64,000 bases of DNA from SLAN01 sp964565375 (GCA_964565375.1 CAZMEV010000002.1:1-64000); one strand, 5' to 3'; shown: positions 7,918-17,382, counted from the first letter of the stretch. A program made the numbers and translations. The notes: generated by a model from the letters alone, not told the origin.

Positions 7918-8905
7918 TCAGCCCGAACTCCTCCGCGCGGTCGGGGTTAATCGCCGGCCTGCCCTGAAGCTGCCTTGGAAACATCTGTTGGAACGGTTCA
8001 CCTGCAAGATAGCGCACGATTTTGTCCGCCAGCAGTTCCGCGGCGACATCCACCGGAGGATAAAGGGCGGCGACAGCCCCGGAGGGCCCATCCAGGTTTG
8101 ACTCATCCACACCGATAAGCGGCGAGGATGCTACCTCCGAAACCATGCGAACATACCGCTCATCCGCGCCCATCTGATCGTTGGGAACGAGGAATACATC
8201 GACCTCGGAATCAAGCTCGCTGACCTCTTCGCGGGCGATTGAGATGCTCCGTGTCATCCCCTGCCCACCGGAAACAAACGGAACCTCCCGTGCATGAAGC
8301 CTCAGGTCCTGAAACTCCGGTTGGTCAAGAACTTCCCGAAGGCGGGCGTTATATGTACGCGATTGCGGCATCGTGGTGTGGACAAGTCCGAGCGACTCGA
8401 CGTCGGGAAACAGGTCACGCACGAACCGCAGGCGTTCCCCGATATCCACCGGGTACGCGATCCCCGTAAAACGGCCGGATGGCGGCTCGTCGAAGACCTC
8501 GATTAAATCCAGTTCGACGGGGTCGGTGACGTTCGCGAAAAACACCGGATGCGAATAATCACCTTGCCGGACGAGGTCGCGAACAGCCGCTGCCGCAATA
8601 GTACCCTGCACAACTACCGCGTCATACCCACCGGTATCCTCGGTGCGCCACAGGCGGCGCGCAAGGCCCTCCTGATTATCTATAGAATGCCGGGTTATCG
8701 CGGGACCTGAGTCGGCCCCACAGCGAAGACGTTCGAGTTCCGCCGAAAACGCACGCCGGAACGAAGTGTACGGCTCGGCGTCCTCACTATCTATGAGCAG
8801 AAGCCGGCATGTTTCTACCCCGGCAACTTCGTGATCCGAACCAGCACTGAAGCCTGCCGCAAAGAGGAGAAAAGCGAACCCTATTGCCTGACATCGCTGA
8901 ATCAT
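7907..8905 (-). CDS. Periplasmic ABC substrate-binding protein (TrpX/PF04392-like)
   Basis: A 332-residue exported binding protein. The first about 22 residues form a signal peptide (IGFAFLLFAAGFSAGS). The mature part has two Rossmann-like lobes, with segments such as GYDAVVVQGTIAAAAVRDLV, PVFFANVTDPVELDLI and DVFLVPNDQMGADERYV typical of the ABC_sub_bind family. No permease or ATPase is nearby; instead the gene overlaps a histidine kinase. This suggests a sensory rather than transport role. The ligand is unknown; relatives bind tryptophan or other small molecules. Confidence 0.8.
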   Translation of the reverse strand: MIQRCQAIGFAFLLFAAGFSAGSDHEVAGVETCRLLLIDSEDAEPYTSFRRAFSAELERLRCGADSGPAITRHSIDNQEGLARRLWRTEDTGGYDAVVVQGTIAAAAVRDLVRQGDYSHPVFFANVTDPVELDLIEVFDEPPSGRFTGIAYPVDIGERLRFVRDLFPDVESLGLVHTTMPQSRTYNARLREVLDQPEFQDLRLHAREVPFVSGGQGMTRSISIAREEVSELDSEVDVFLVPNDQMGADERYVRMVSEVASSPLIGVDESNLDGPSGAVAALYPPVDVAAELLADKIVRYLAGEPFQQMFPRQLQGRPAINPDRAEEFGLNER

Positions 8906-9053
8906 TCTCGCTATTCACTTTCACCGGCCGGAGCTTGAGTCCGGGCCCCAGGGCCGGCGCCGTGGGAACCTGAGTACCCTGCCGGCCAGGGGCGGCGCGG
9001 GGAAACTAAGCACAGCCCCACACTGAACCGGCGCCGGGGGAACCTGCTCGCCG

Positions 9054-9133
9054 CCTGGCGGCGGCACAGCCTGGCGCCCGCACAGCCTGGCGCCGGCACG
9101 GCCTGGCGCCGGCACGACCTCGCGCCGGGCCGG
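9054..9133. repeat. Tandem repeat, 16-bp unit, five copies
   Basis: Copies begin at 9054, 9070, 9086, 9102 and 9118. The consensus is CCTGGCGCCGGCACGG, and the first and last copies have diverged. The array fills the 257-base space between a metallophosphoesterase gene and a binding-protein gene. No gene is seen in this space. Confidence 0.85.
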
Positions 9134-9162
9134 TCTGCAGCCGGTCCGCCCTGGAGCGGCCA

Positions 9163-9663
9163 TTACTCAGCCGCTACGTCCACGTGTTCAAAGTTTTTCG
9201 ACTCGGTGTCATAAACACCGAAACTCGGCTCGCCGAACCGTCCCATGATCTCGCCGGGGTTCGCCCACAGCGTACTGCCGATCTGTTCTACATACTTTTT
9301 GTGATCGTGACCGCTGAAAACCACGTCGTATGCCTTGCTTTCGGCAAGTCTCTGCGCAAGATCGGGGTAATGATTAAGCGCCACCTTCTGTCCCCCTGCT
9401 TCGAGTTCGGCAAGGTGACCGTGAAGCGTGACATGCTCGTGACCGGAAGCAACGCGCGAGAGGAGAAACGTATCTCCGTCATTGTTTCCGAAAACCACAT
9501 CGATAGGTCCGGAGAATCCCTGGGCAAGCTGCGCGAGCGTGAACGGGGCACAGAAGTCCCCGAGAAACATTAACCGCTCACACTCGGAGACACGTGCGCT
9601 CGACAGCGCGGTTGCAAGGTTCCAGATATTGTCGTGAATGTCACTGAATACCGCAATTTTCAT
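9163..9663 (-). CDS. YfcE/MJ0936-type metallophosphoesterase
   Basis: A 166-residue calcineurin-like phosphoesterase of the compact YfcE class. All metal-binding motifs are present in order: FSDIHDN, FLGDFC, FGNNDGD, LNHYPD and FSGHDHKK. Relatives hydrolyse phosphodiesters in vitro, and their natural substrate is usually unknown. The gene faces away from the receiver-PAS-kinase gene, with 66 bases between. A TATAAT motif (minus strand, 9671-9666) sits too close to the start codon to serve as a normal -10. Confidence 0.88.
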   Translation of the reverse strand: MKIAVFSDIHDNIWNLATALSSARVSECERLMFLGDFCAPFTLAQLAQGFSGPIDVVFGNNDGDTFLLSRVASGHEHVTLHGHLAELEAGGQKVALNHYPDLAQRLAESKAYDVVFSGHDHKKYVEQIGSTLWANPGEIMGRFGEPSFGVYDTESKNFEHVDVAAE

Positions 9664-9729
9664 ACATTATATTTGTAGCATGCCGCAAGACACTTGGCCA
9701 GATGGCTGTGCAGATGTTAGTTTCAGAAG

Positions 9730-11178
9730 ATGTCCAGCAAAAATCAGGCCGATTCAGCCACAACGCCTCCCGGGCAGTCCCAGGGGACACGTATCCTTCT
9801 CGTAGAAGACGACCCGATATCCGCGCTTGCGCTTCGGAGAATGATTGAAAGCACTATGAATGCGCAGATTGAGTCTGTTGCAACCGCCGAGGATGCAATT
9901 CGGCGGTTTGACAGCAGTGCGCATGACCTTGTGCTCATGGACATCTTTTTGAAAGGTGATCTCGACGGCATAGAAGCCGCCGCACAGATTCACAAAAACT
10001 CGCACGTTCCGATTATCTATGTTACCGCCTCCTCTGACCCCGCTACGCACGACCGCGCCTGGGAAACTAACCCATTTGCTTTTCTGCGCAAGCCGTATGA
10101 CCAGTCAGCCGTAGTGGAGACGATTGAACAGGCGGTTCGCGCGGCGAATTCCCGCCGGAAGCAGGAAATGCTCGAACCCGGGTATATGCTCGATCTTATC
10201 TACGACACGGCGGCGATCGGCATGTGCGTCACCGACGAAGAAGGCAAGTTCGTCAGGGTAAACAAGGCGTACTGCGACGCCTACGGCTATTCGGCGCAGG
10301 AACTCATAGGTACACACTTCTCCAGGGTGCTGCCCGAAAGCATCCGGGAGAGAGCGAGCAGCCTGCATACCGAGTTTGTATCCGGTCGCACCGAAGAGTC
10401 CGCCGGTGAATGGCAGGTGCAGAGCAGGCAGGGACAGATCCGTGACGTCTATGTCACCGCCGGCCGTCTTGTTACAACCGGTGGCGCGCGGTTCAAGGTG
10501 ACAACCGTGACCGATATAACCGAGACAAAACAGTATGTAGCCGCGCTCGAGCAGGCGCTCGAAGAGCGGGAAGCGCTCGTGAGGGAAGCGTATCACCGGG
10601 TTAAGAATAATCTGAATCTGGTAAACTCACTGCTGTATCTTCAGGCACAGCAGTACAAGCAGGGCTCCCAACTCTCCCGAACGCTTAACGACAGCATTAA
10701 CCGCATTAAAGCGCTCGCGGCGATCCACGACAGGCTCTACCGCTCGACAGACTTCAATTCAATTGACATGAAGCATTATATGGAAGCTCTCGTTGATTCG
10801 CTGTCGCAAACCCTGCATACCGGCGAGGGCCTGCGTGTAGACACGGATATTCATGAAATTCAACTCGATCTCGACCGTGCGATCGCCTGCGGACTTATTC
10901 TGAACGAGCTGGTGTCAAATGCATTCCACCACGGGATTGGAGAGAACGGCGGCTCGCTCTTCGTAGAGTTCGCCCGGGAGGTCGGGCAAATCGTGCTTCG
11001 GGTCAAAGACAGCGGTGATGGATTCCCTGAGAACTTCGATCCCCACGCTACCGAAACGCTTGGCATGCAGCTTATTCACAACATGCTCCTACAGCTCGAG
11101 GCGAGCATTCACACAGCGCATGAGGATGGAGCCTCAGTTTCGGTAGCATTTCCTGCGGATGGTCACGGAGCGGAATGA
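9730..11178 (+). CDS. Soluble hybrid: receiver, PAS and HisKA_2 kinase
   Basis: A 482-residue cytoplasmic protein. A receiver domain (about 20-135) has the acidic pair in LLVEDDP, the phosphoacceptor in LVLMDIFLKGDLDG and a conserved lysine in FLRKPYD. A PAS domain (about 150-270) includes YGYSAQELIGTHFSRVLP. A HisKA_2 domain with REAYHRVKNNLNLVNSLL and a HATPase_c domain (NELVSNAFHHG, DSGDGFPE) follow. There is no membrane segment. Its kinase type matches the nearby membrane kinase at 6502-7917, so the two may belong to one phosphorelay, but this is inference. Confidence 0.9.
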   Translation: MSSKNQADSATTPPGQSQGTRILLVEDDPISALALRRMIESTMNAQIESVATAEDAIRRFDSSAHDLVLMDIFLKGDLDGIEAAAQIHKNSHVPIIYVTASSDPATHDRAWETNPFAFLRKPYDQSAVVETIEQAVRAANSRRKQEMLEPGYMLDLIYDTAAIGMCVTDEEGKFVRVNKAYCDAYGYSAQELIGTHFSRVLPESIRERASSLHTEFVSGRTEESAGEWQVQSRQGQIRDVYVTAGRLVTTGGARFKVTTVTDITETKQYVAALEQALEEREALVREAYHRVKNNLNLVNSLLYLQAQQYKQGSQLSRTLNDSINRIKALAAIHDRLYRSTDFNSIDMKHYMEALVDSLSQTLHTGEGLRVDTDIHEIQLDLDRAIACGLILNELVSNAFHHGIGENGGSLFVEFAREVGQIVLRVKDSGDGFPENFDPHATETLGMQLIHNMLLQLEASIHTAHEDGASVSVAFPADGHGAE

Positions 11179-11195
11179 TTACCGCAGACGATGAG

Positions 11196-11311
11196 TTGAA
11201 GAATACGTAGCTCGGGGATCACACAAGATGCCTTGAAGAATACGTAGCTCGGGGATCACACAAGATGCCTTGAAGAATACGTGGCCCGGGGATCACACAC
11301 GGTGATCCCGG
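11196..11311. repeat. Tandem repeat, 37-bp unit, three copies, ending in hairpin
   Basis: Copies start at 11196, 11233 and 11270, each opening TTGAAGAATACGT and continuing with CGGGGATCACAC. The first two are identical over 37 bases. The third changes so that GATCAC pairs with GTGATC, flanked by CCGG on both sides (11286-11311). This forms a strong stem between two convergent genes and is possibly a terminator without a U tract. Confidence 0.85.
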
Positions 11312-11330
11312 ACCAGCGCACGCTCACGAT

Positions 11331-11537
11331 TCAGGCCATGAGGTTGACCTGCTGACCTAACGTCGGGTCCTGAACAACCTGGTTCTGCAGTTCAGCGTTA
11401 TCCCCGGCCATTTCAGCAATACTGTCCGCCTGTGCCTGGGAAGCGTCCATATCAGCGCGGAGCACATTCATGCCCACCTGCTGTTGAACCTGCATCTGAT
11501 TGAGAGCCGTAGAAGCTTCAGCTATGCTGTTCGTCAT
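11331..11537 (-). CDS. YjfB-family putative motility protein
   Basis: A 68-residue protein with the N-terminal helix ALNQMQVQQQVGMNVLRADM and a C-terminal PTLGQQVNLMA. This matches the layout of the YjfB_motility family (PF14070), in which a conserved QxxVxxxVL helix is followed by a short hydrophilic part. Members occur in Firmicutes and spirochaetes and are linked to flagellar motility by association only. GAGGAGG sits seven bases before the ATG. It stands alone here, with no flagellar gene in the window. Confidence 0.75.
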   Translation of the reverse strand: MTNSIAEASTALNQMQVQQQVGMNVLRADMDASQAQADSIAEMAGDNAELQNQVVQDPTLGQQVNLMA

Positions 11538-11645
11538 AATAGACCTCCTCTCGTGCTCTATAGACTAATAGGCTCGCACGGCATTTGCAAATTTCCGCCT
11601 GCTCCGCCCTGCCCTCCACGTATGCCGGGCAGCGAGAACGACAAT

Positions 11646-12476
11646 CTATCCGTTCAAAATATGCACCGCCATAATACTGTCGGCACGAAATCCGAGCCGC
11701 TCGTACAGGCGCTTTGCCTCCGGTTCGGCCTGCAGCACAAAGGTATCGACACCGAAAGTATCGCGCGCATATTCCATAACCCTCTGCATGAGCGTTGCTC
11801 CGTACCCCTTTCCTCTGAACTCCGGCAGAGTCGCAAGCTGATAAATTCCCGCCACCCGCTCCGTGGGATCCGGCTCAATGCGCAGCTTCGCACAACTCAC
11901 CGGCCTGTCGCCCTCGTATCCGAGAAACCACCTGCTGTCGGTCCGCGCCTCCCACGCCTGTGGAAGCGCCTGCCCGAAGGCGTCGGCTACCGACTGTGGA
12001 TGCCCGTTACTTTGTGTATAGATTGATGTCCAGACCCGCGCATCACGGCTGTTCGCCACCTCGGTGACCACCAGCGCGCCGGCGGCAGCACTCCGCATAT
12101 CGCCGGGAGCACAGGTCATACCCGGGCAGTCAACGCGCAGCTCGAAACCCAGTTCTTCCAGCCGGTCCCGGACAGCGGGCTGATCCGGAGGCCGGTAAAG
12201 GAGCCATCGGACTTCCGCGCCGGGTCTCACCGCGCGGACATCGCTCAGAAGTGAATCGACAATTCCAGGCTCGGCGATGAGATCGGGTTCCGAGAGCCAC
12301 GCACGAACCGGCAGCTGGGGGTGTACCTGTATCCATGTCGCATTACCCACACGTCGCTCAACGCCGTGCTCGTTGCGGCACTGTTCGGCAAAGTGGCGAT
12401 GAAGACTTCGCGTCTGGCGACGGACGATATCGCTTGTCAGAATGTGATCGGAGGCATACTTCACAACGCCTTCCAA
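11646..12476 (-). CDS. GNAT-family acetyltransferase
   Basis: A 276-residue protein with a C-terminal GNAT fold. The acetyl-CoA loop is seen in LATLPEFRGKGYGATLMQRV (RGKGYG), followed by LQAEPEAKRLYERLGF. The N-terminal 130 residues are a divergent second domain, as in tandem-GNAT proteins. The start is unsure: TTG 12476 opens the frame, but GTG 12464 has GGAAGG just before it and may be the true start. The acceptor substrate is unknown. Confidence 0.8.
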   Translation of the reverse strand: MEGVVKYASDHILTSDIVRRQTRSLHRHFAEQCRNEHGVERRVGNATWIQVHPQLPVRAWLSEPDLIAEPGIVDSLLSDVRAVRPGAEVRWLLYRPPDQPAVRDRLEELGFELRVDCPGMTCAPGDMRSAAAGALVVTEVANSRDARVWTSIYTQSNGHPQSVADAFGQALPQAWEARTDSRWFLGYEGDRPVSCAKLRIEPDPTERVAGIYQLATLPEFRGKGYGATLMQRVMEYARDTFGVDTFVLQAEPEAKRLYERLGFRADSIMAVHILNG

Positions 12477-12509
12477 AGGTAGGCGATGCAGGGCGTGCGG
12501 GGCAAGTAT

Positions 12510-12929
12510 TTATGCATCTATGTCGATGATTCTCCCCCGGTAATCGTCGGTGAACGCTGCCTCGTCCACCTCCTCGCCGCCCGATGATTCCTGCGCTGAT
12601 CCGGAGGAATCTCCGGTCGGACCGGTTCCACGCGGATGATCGCGGTCGGCCGGAACGCTGAGCGGCGACTCTCCCTCTCCGGTAATTTCCACGCTGACGG
12701 GGCTTTCAATAAGCGGCGGGCCGAGCCCGCTGGTGCGCGTCCGTGCGGTGGAAAGGTCATACCGGGGAAGAATGCGCTGCATGCGCACCGGGCTCACCGG
12801 CTCGACCCGATCGAGCGCGGCGTTCCCCTCTCCGTAGCCGGGATAGAAGTTGGTGATGGCATAGGAGCTCCGGCGGGCGCGCCGCCGGGGCTTTCGCCGT
12901 GCATCCGGCGAGCCGTCCTCGTTTGCCAT
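12510..12929 (-). CDS. Hypothetical basic/acidic low-complexity protein
   Basis: A 139-residue protein of unrecognised family. The N-terminus is strongly basic (RRKPRRRARRSS). The middle contains YAITNFYPGYGEGNAALDRV and SPVRMQRILPRYDLS, and the C-terminal half is acidic and rich in Gly and Ser. There is no membrane helix or signal peptide, and much of it is probably disordered. ATG 12929 is chosen because GGAGGTGTC directly precedes it. It lies between the GH36 gene and the acetyltransferase gene on the same strand with short gaps. Confidence 0.55.
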   Translation of the reverse strand: MANEDGSPDARRKPRRRARRSSYAITNFYPGYGEGNAALDRVEPVSPVRMQRILPRYDLSTARTRTSGLGPPLIESPVSVEITGEGESPLSVPADRDHPRGTGPTGDSSGSAQESSGGEEVDEAAFTDDYRGRIIDIDA

Positions 12930-12973
12930 GACACCTCCAGTATACACCCGCAGGGAGCGTGCCGGCGAGTTGT

Positions 12974-15301
12974 TTACGAATCGGCCTTAAGTTCGTACAG
13001 ATCGAAGGCCCAGTCCCCACGATTCCGGGGTACAGCAAGACCGGCTGCTTCAAGCAGCACTCCCCGAAACCGCACGTCCCGGTCGCGATCGCGATATACG
13101 GCGCCTGATTGCAGCCCCGGTATGCGAAGCCTCACTACCGGCGGATCCGGAACGGCACGAAGCGTGCCCACGAGAATGAGTGCATTGCGAAGATCGGCGC
13201 TTACCAGGGCGAAGCCTGCGTAGTATTCATCGTTAACCTCGGTAAGCCGGTAAAACGACGCGCCCGACAGCCACTCGCGAACACGCGTGTAACGCTGTGA
13301 TGCAGCAGCGAAAAGCTCCCGCTCCTCAGGCGATACCGATCGAGGATCGAGCTCATAGCCGAATGCGCCGAACAGAGCGGCGGCAACGCGTGACTCGGCA
13401 GGTGTCACCCGGCCGACCTGGTGGTTGGGAACGACCGAGACGTGGGCCCCCATACTCTCCGGCGGCAGAAAGAACGAGCTGCCTCCCTGAATGCGGATAC
13501 GTTCGGCCGCATCCGTATCGTCACTTGTCCAGTACTGCGGCAGATAGGCGAGCATTCCCCAGTCAAACCGGCCGCCGCCGCCGGCGCACCCCTCCACGAG
13601 CAGATCGGGGTGTCGGGCGGCAAGCTCTCCGAGAATGCGGTACAGTCCGAGGATATACCTGTGCGGAACTTCACACTGGCGCTCAGCCGGTAACGAGGCC
13701 GAGCCCTCGCTTGAGAACGGCCGGTTCATATCCCACTTCAGATAGCTTGCTCCGCTTTCGGTTACCACGCGCGAGATCTGCTCGATTACCCAGTCCTGCA
13801 CGTCGTCGCGGGAAAGATCAAGGATTACCTGATTACGGGATGTCATCCGTGAAACTCCGCGGTCGTGCAGACACCAGTCGGGATGATCGTTATAGAGCCT
13901 GCTTGCCGGGGATACCATCTCCGGTTCCATCCAGATTCCAAGCGCAAGCCCATGTTCGGCCAGGACTGCGCGGGTAGCATCGAGGCCGTCGGGGAACTTG
14001 CCGCCGTGCGTATACCAGTCTCCGAGTCCGGAACGATCGTCGTCGCGCCCTTCGAACCACCCGTCGTCGATTACGAGGACCTCGGCCCCCACCTGCTTTG
14101 CATGCGGAGCCAGCGCACGCACGCGGGAATCATCCACCTGAAAATAGACTGCCTCCCAGCTGTTAAGGACAACAGGAGGCCGATGCCCGCGGTAGCGCTC
14201 GGGGATGAGGAAGTTCCGTGCGCAGCGGTGAAAGGCGTGCGAAAGCGCACTGAATCCACGTTCCGAGTGCGCCATAACCGCCTGGGGAGCGACAAAACGC
14301 TCACCAGGGGCAAGCCGCTGAGTAAAGCCTTCCGGGTTAATACCGCAGACAAACCGGGTCACGCCGTGACTGTCTTCCTCTGCAACAAACCGGTGGTTTC
14401 CGCTGTACACGAGCGTGGCCGCATGGACCCGCCCGTGGTGTTCGCCTGCCCCCTGCTCGCACACGGCCATAAACGGCGCATGCTCGTGCCCGCTCGCCCC
14501 ACGGCGCGAGCTGATACTTATTCGAGTCCCGTTAACCGGCAGCCTTCGCGGCGAGCGCTCCCGCCCCCAGGCACCGGAAAGGTGCAGCACCTCGCGGCTT
14601 TCGGCCGGCAGGTCGAGACTCATGCTTGCAACAGACATAATCTCGACGGCTACGTCGCCGATATTCTCCACCTCCGCGTGCCGGGCAATTGCCCCCGATT
14701 CTTCGTCAGGCACAGCGTAATAGAGGTGCACCCGTACCTGCCCCCGCTCGTCAACAAGCGTAATGCATGCATGCTCACCGGATGCCGAACGCAGCGCGGG
14801 AAGACCGTCGAGCACCGGCATACCGTGATGTACCGCGGCAGACTCCAGTTTGAGGTTCGCACTGCGGCTGCCGTCGGCGAAGCGAAGCTCAATCGCCGCC
14901 ACTCTCGTATCGCCGCCAAGGGCGTCCGGATACTCCCTGCGAAGCGACATTACGCTGTCGGCATGTGCTGTATCGGGCGCATCGGCGGCCTGCTGTCCCG
15001 ATGCAACATAGCCATGCTCGCGACTGCCGGGAACACCCTCGCCGAGAATACGCCGGCGGCGTTCCGCCACGTCCGGCCTGGCAAACAGCTCTTCGACCGT
15101 CTGTCGCTCGACGCTGTAGGGCAGCGGTCGCGCATCATCGAAGAGGGCGGCCTCGTCGCTGCTCGGGGCATCGGCGGGTAATGCCGGGCCCCAGTAACGG
15201 TGCACCAGAACCCCGTCATCACTCTTACATATGTAGCTCGTATCACCGCTTCGAAGATGAAGCGATATACCGGACTGCACGGTTCCTTTCAGCTCGATCA
15301 T
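12974..15301 (-). CDS. GH36 alpha-galactosidase
   Basis: A 775-residue enzyme that would release terminal alpha-galactose from melibiose or raffinose-type sugars. The N-terminal beta-sandwich (about 1-330) precedes the barrel. The nucleophile motif YLKWDMNR has D524, and the acid/base motif WTSDDTD begins at residue 591. Other GH36 landmarks are VLVIDDGWF, GIWMEPEMVSP, EGCAGGGGRFD and MGAHVSVVPNHQ. The length suits bacterial GH36 enzymes, and there is no signal peptide, so it should be cytoplasmic. AGGGGCAGG precedes ATG 15301. No sugar transporter is adjacent. Confidence 0.93.
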   Translation of the reverse strand: MIELKGTVQSGISLHLRSGDTSYICKSDDGVLVHRYWGPALPADAPSSDEAALFDDARPLPYSVERQTVEELFARPDVAERRRRILGEGVPGSREHGYVASGQQAADAPDTAHADSVMSLRREYPDALGGDTRVAAIELRFADGSRSANLKLESAAVHHGMPVLDGLPALRSASGEHACITLVDERGQVRVHLYYAVPDEESGAIARHAEVENIGDVAVEIMSVASMSLDLPAESREVLHLSGAWGRERSPRRLPVNGTRISISSRRGASGHEHAPFMAVCEQGAGEHHGRVHAATLVYSGNHRFVAEEDSHGVTRFVCGINPEGFTQRLAPGERFVAPQAVMAHSERGFSALSHAFHRCARNFLIPERYRGHRPPVVLNSWEAVYFQVDDSRVRALAPHAKQVGAEVLVIDDGWFEGRDDDRSGLGDWYTHGGKFPDGLDATRAVLAEHGLALGIWMEPEMVSPASRLYNDHPDWCLHDRGVSRMTSRNQVILDLSRDDVQDWVIEQISRVVTESGASYLKWDMNRPFSSEGSASLPAERQCEVPHRYILGLYRILGELAARHPDLLVEGCAGGGGRFDWGMLAYLPQYWTSDDTDAAERIRIQGGSSFFLPPESMGAHVSVVPNHQVGRVTPAESRVAAALFGAFGYELDPRSVSPEERELFAAASQRYTRVREWLSGASFYRLTEVNDEYYAGFALVSADLRNALILVGTLRAVPDPPVVRLRIPGLQSGAVYRDRDRDVRFRGVLLEAAGLAVPRNRGDWAFDLYELKADS

Positions 15302-15563
15302 GACCTGCCCCTTCTATTTCTCTATGCGCCGCCCCCTCCTGCTCCTGCGGCCGCCGGAGACGGCGCTGCGCGGGGAAACAACGATCTGCAAGCATAGTAC
15401 CAATGGCTCGCCTTTGAAACAGACAGCCGGCAGAAGCCTATCGCAGTTTGTGTGGTACGGGGTACCCGATGCGTGTCCGGTGGCGCCGGAGACTGAACGC
15501 CGCCCGGCGTTGACCGTCACGCGCGCACGGCAGCATACTTCCGGCATTCGAGGCGGCGAGTGT

Positions 15564-16091
15564 ATGGAATCACGGGACGAAAATGGGGAAACCATCGACA
15601 TAATAAAACTGCGATCCGATGGAAGTGAAGCGATCCGGTATCCCGCGCACCTGCTTTTTCTCGACGCGGAATGGGGTTATGCACGGGTGGAGGCGTATTT
15701 CGGCTTTGACTCGGCGGATGTCGGTGCGTTCACGATCGTCCGGGGAGACCGGATGGTTGAGCATTTCTGGGCAGCGCGTCATTACAATGTATTCGAGGTC
15801 CACGCACCGGATGGGGCGCTGCGTGGATTCTACTGTAATATAACACGGCCTGCGTCCGTATCTGCTTCGGAGATTTCGGCTGAAGATCTCGCACTCGACG
15901 TCGTGGCCGATACCCGGGGCACACGGCTGGTACTCGATGAGGATGAATTCGAAGCGCTCAGGCTCGATGTTTCCGAACGGGAGCGGGCACGGTCTGCGGT
16001 ATGGGAGCTTAAGTACCTGTACGATCATATGCTCGGCCCCTTTGCTGCTCTTCGGACTTCTGTTCTTAGCGGTGGCTCGAATTATGCGTAG
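15564..16091 (+). CDS. DUF402-family protein
   Basis: A 175-residue protein with the DUF402 (PF04167) barrel: RMVEHFWAARHYNVFEVH, LRGFYCNITRPA, LALDVVADTRG and LDEDEFEAL are typical, ending in a helical tail. The family includes FomD and Ntdp, which hydrolyse nucleoside diphosphates or nucleotidyl esters using Mn or Co; the acidic residues of the core are present. ATG 15564 is preferred, with GAGGCGG upstream; an earlier in-frame ATG at 15300 would overlap the divergent alpha-galactosidase start. Its stop overlaps the next gene by eight bases. Confidence 0.75.
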   Translation: MESRDENGETIDIIKLRSDGSEAIRYPAHLLFLDAEWGYARVEAYFGFDSADVGAFTIVRGDRMVEHFWAARHYNVFEVHAPDGALRGFYCNITRPASVSASEISAEDLALDVVADTRGTRLVLDEDEFEALRLDVSERERARSAVWELKYLYDHMLGPFAALRTSVLSGGSNYA

Positions 16092-17382
16092 CACCGTGTA
16101 TGCTGCAGTTCTTCTGCTGCTTTTCACCTGGGTGTTTGCGGACTCTGTTTCGCCGCTGCCGGAGCTTCCCTCGGAAAGGCGAGCGGGCGTTACCTACGTT
16201 CCGGGGCCGGGCGCGATCGAAGCGCCAACCGCTCTCGATGCGCCGGCGCCGGAAAACAGCGATCATGTCCGCTACGACGAGTTTCCCTCCCCTTTGGCGG
16301 CGGCCGAGGATTCCGCGGATAGCTGGATGCCGGCAGATCTGCCGCAATCGCTGATCGACGCCGACGTTGAGGATCTGTTCGACAGGTTCATCACGCTGTT
16401 CGAGGATACCGGCTCGCGCCTCGGACCGGTACGAATCGGAGCACTCCCGCGAAGCATCGAGGTTCCGTTTGCCCTGATGCCGTCGGACTCCGACCGCTAT
16501 GAGGCTACGGTGTGGAGCGGCCTGTTCGAGTATGCGCCGCTCTACCTGGAGCTCGACGAGTCGGCGTGGATTATTGATCTCGGGACGCTCTACGAAATGC
16601 ATCTGGCTGATGGGTCGCCGGGTGGCGCGCTTTCAGACGGGTCCAGGCCGGGTGGCGCGGCTTCGGACGGCGAGGCTCCCGGTGGTGAGGCTCCGGCCGG
16701 TTCAGCGTCCGACGGGTCCAGGCCGGGTGGCGCGGCTTCGGACGGCGAGGCGGGGCCGTCGCATGCCTTCCTTCCCGCCGCACCGGTTGAGGCAGGCGTG
16801 ACGCACTTTGAGTCGTTCGACGGGACCTTTATCGATGTGCATGCGCGAACATTGATTACACTCGACAATCCATCCATGGAGCCGGCCACAGTGCGCCTGC
16901 TGCTTCGCCCGGGAGACGAAAGCATGGAGCTCGCCGGCCTCTTCATAACGCATCTGGCCTATCCTTCGGGCTCCACGTATTCGGTACATCTTGAGGAAAC
17001 CGGAGATGCAACGGGCGTACTGGAAGAACACATGCTCGCTTCTACCGCTCTCACCGAGCGTACGACCCGCTACCGTCTGTCGATCGGGGAACATCGCCTG
17101 TTCCGTGGACGATTTGTGCGGTCCGCGAGCTCAGCAACCGTATGGGAGGAAACATTTCCGCAACCCCTGATGGTTGCCGAGCAGGAAGCAGGTGTCTACG
17201 ACGAGCCCCGAGGCAGGAAAATAGGGGAACTCGCCCGGGAGGCCCGGGTACGGGCGGTCGAGCCATGGAACCGGCTCGACTCTCGTGACGGGGTCGAGGG
17301 AATGTGGTACCGGGTGGAGACCGGCAGTGAACGGGGGTGGATGTGGGCGCCCGACCTGACCGAGCCGAGGCGGCGGGAGTGA
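16084..17382 (+). CDS. Exported protein with C-terminal SH3-like domain
   Basis: A 432-residue protein starting with a signal peptide (MRSTVYAAVLLLLFTWVFADS). The first about 180 residues form an unrecognised domain. A low-complexity Gly/Ser/Asp/Ala insert follows (about residues 178-225), encoded by near-identical DNA repeats around 16600-16755 with the peptide DGSRPGGAASDGEA twice. The last about 60 residues look like an SH3b fold (VYDEPRGRKIGELAREARV, then WYRVETGSERGWMWAPDL), often used to bind cell wall or proteins. The start overlaps the DUF402 stop. Its 3' end, including the stop codon, is part of a 38-bp tandem repeat. It is probably periplasmic, with unknown function. Confidence 0.65.
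   Translation: MRSTVYAAVLLLLFTWVFADSVSPLPELPSERRAGVTYVPGPGAIEAPTALDAPAPENSDHVRYDEFPSPLAAAEDSADSWMPADLPQSLIDADVEDLFDRFITLFEDTGSRLGPVRIGALPRSIEVPFALMPSDSDRYEATVWSGLFEYAPLYLELDESAWIIDLGTLYEMHLADGSPGGALSDGSRPGGAASDGEAPGGEAPAGSASDGSRPGGAASDGEAGPSHAFLPAAPVEAGVTHFESFDGTFIDVHARTLITLDNPSMEPATVRLLLRPGDESMELAGLFITHLAYPSGSTYSVHLEETGDATGVLEEHMLASTALTERTTRYRLSIGEHRLFRGRFVRSASSATVWEETFPQPLMVAEQEAGVYDEPRGRKIGELAREARVRAVEPWNRLDSRDGVEGMWYRVETGSERGWMWAPDLTEPRRRE

Noticed and set aside
9661..9690. TATAAT as promoter of the metallophosphoesterase gene
   Set aside because: It ends only two bases before the start codon, so a transcript from it would begin inside the gene.
13865..15181. Long plus-strand frame of 438 codons
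   Set aside because: It lies wholly antisense to the GH36 gene, which has all catalytic motifs; the translated product has no domain-like pattern.
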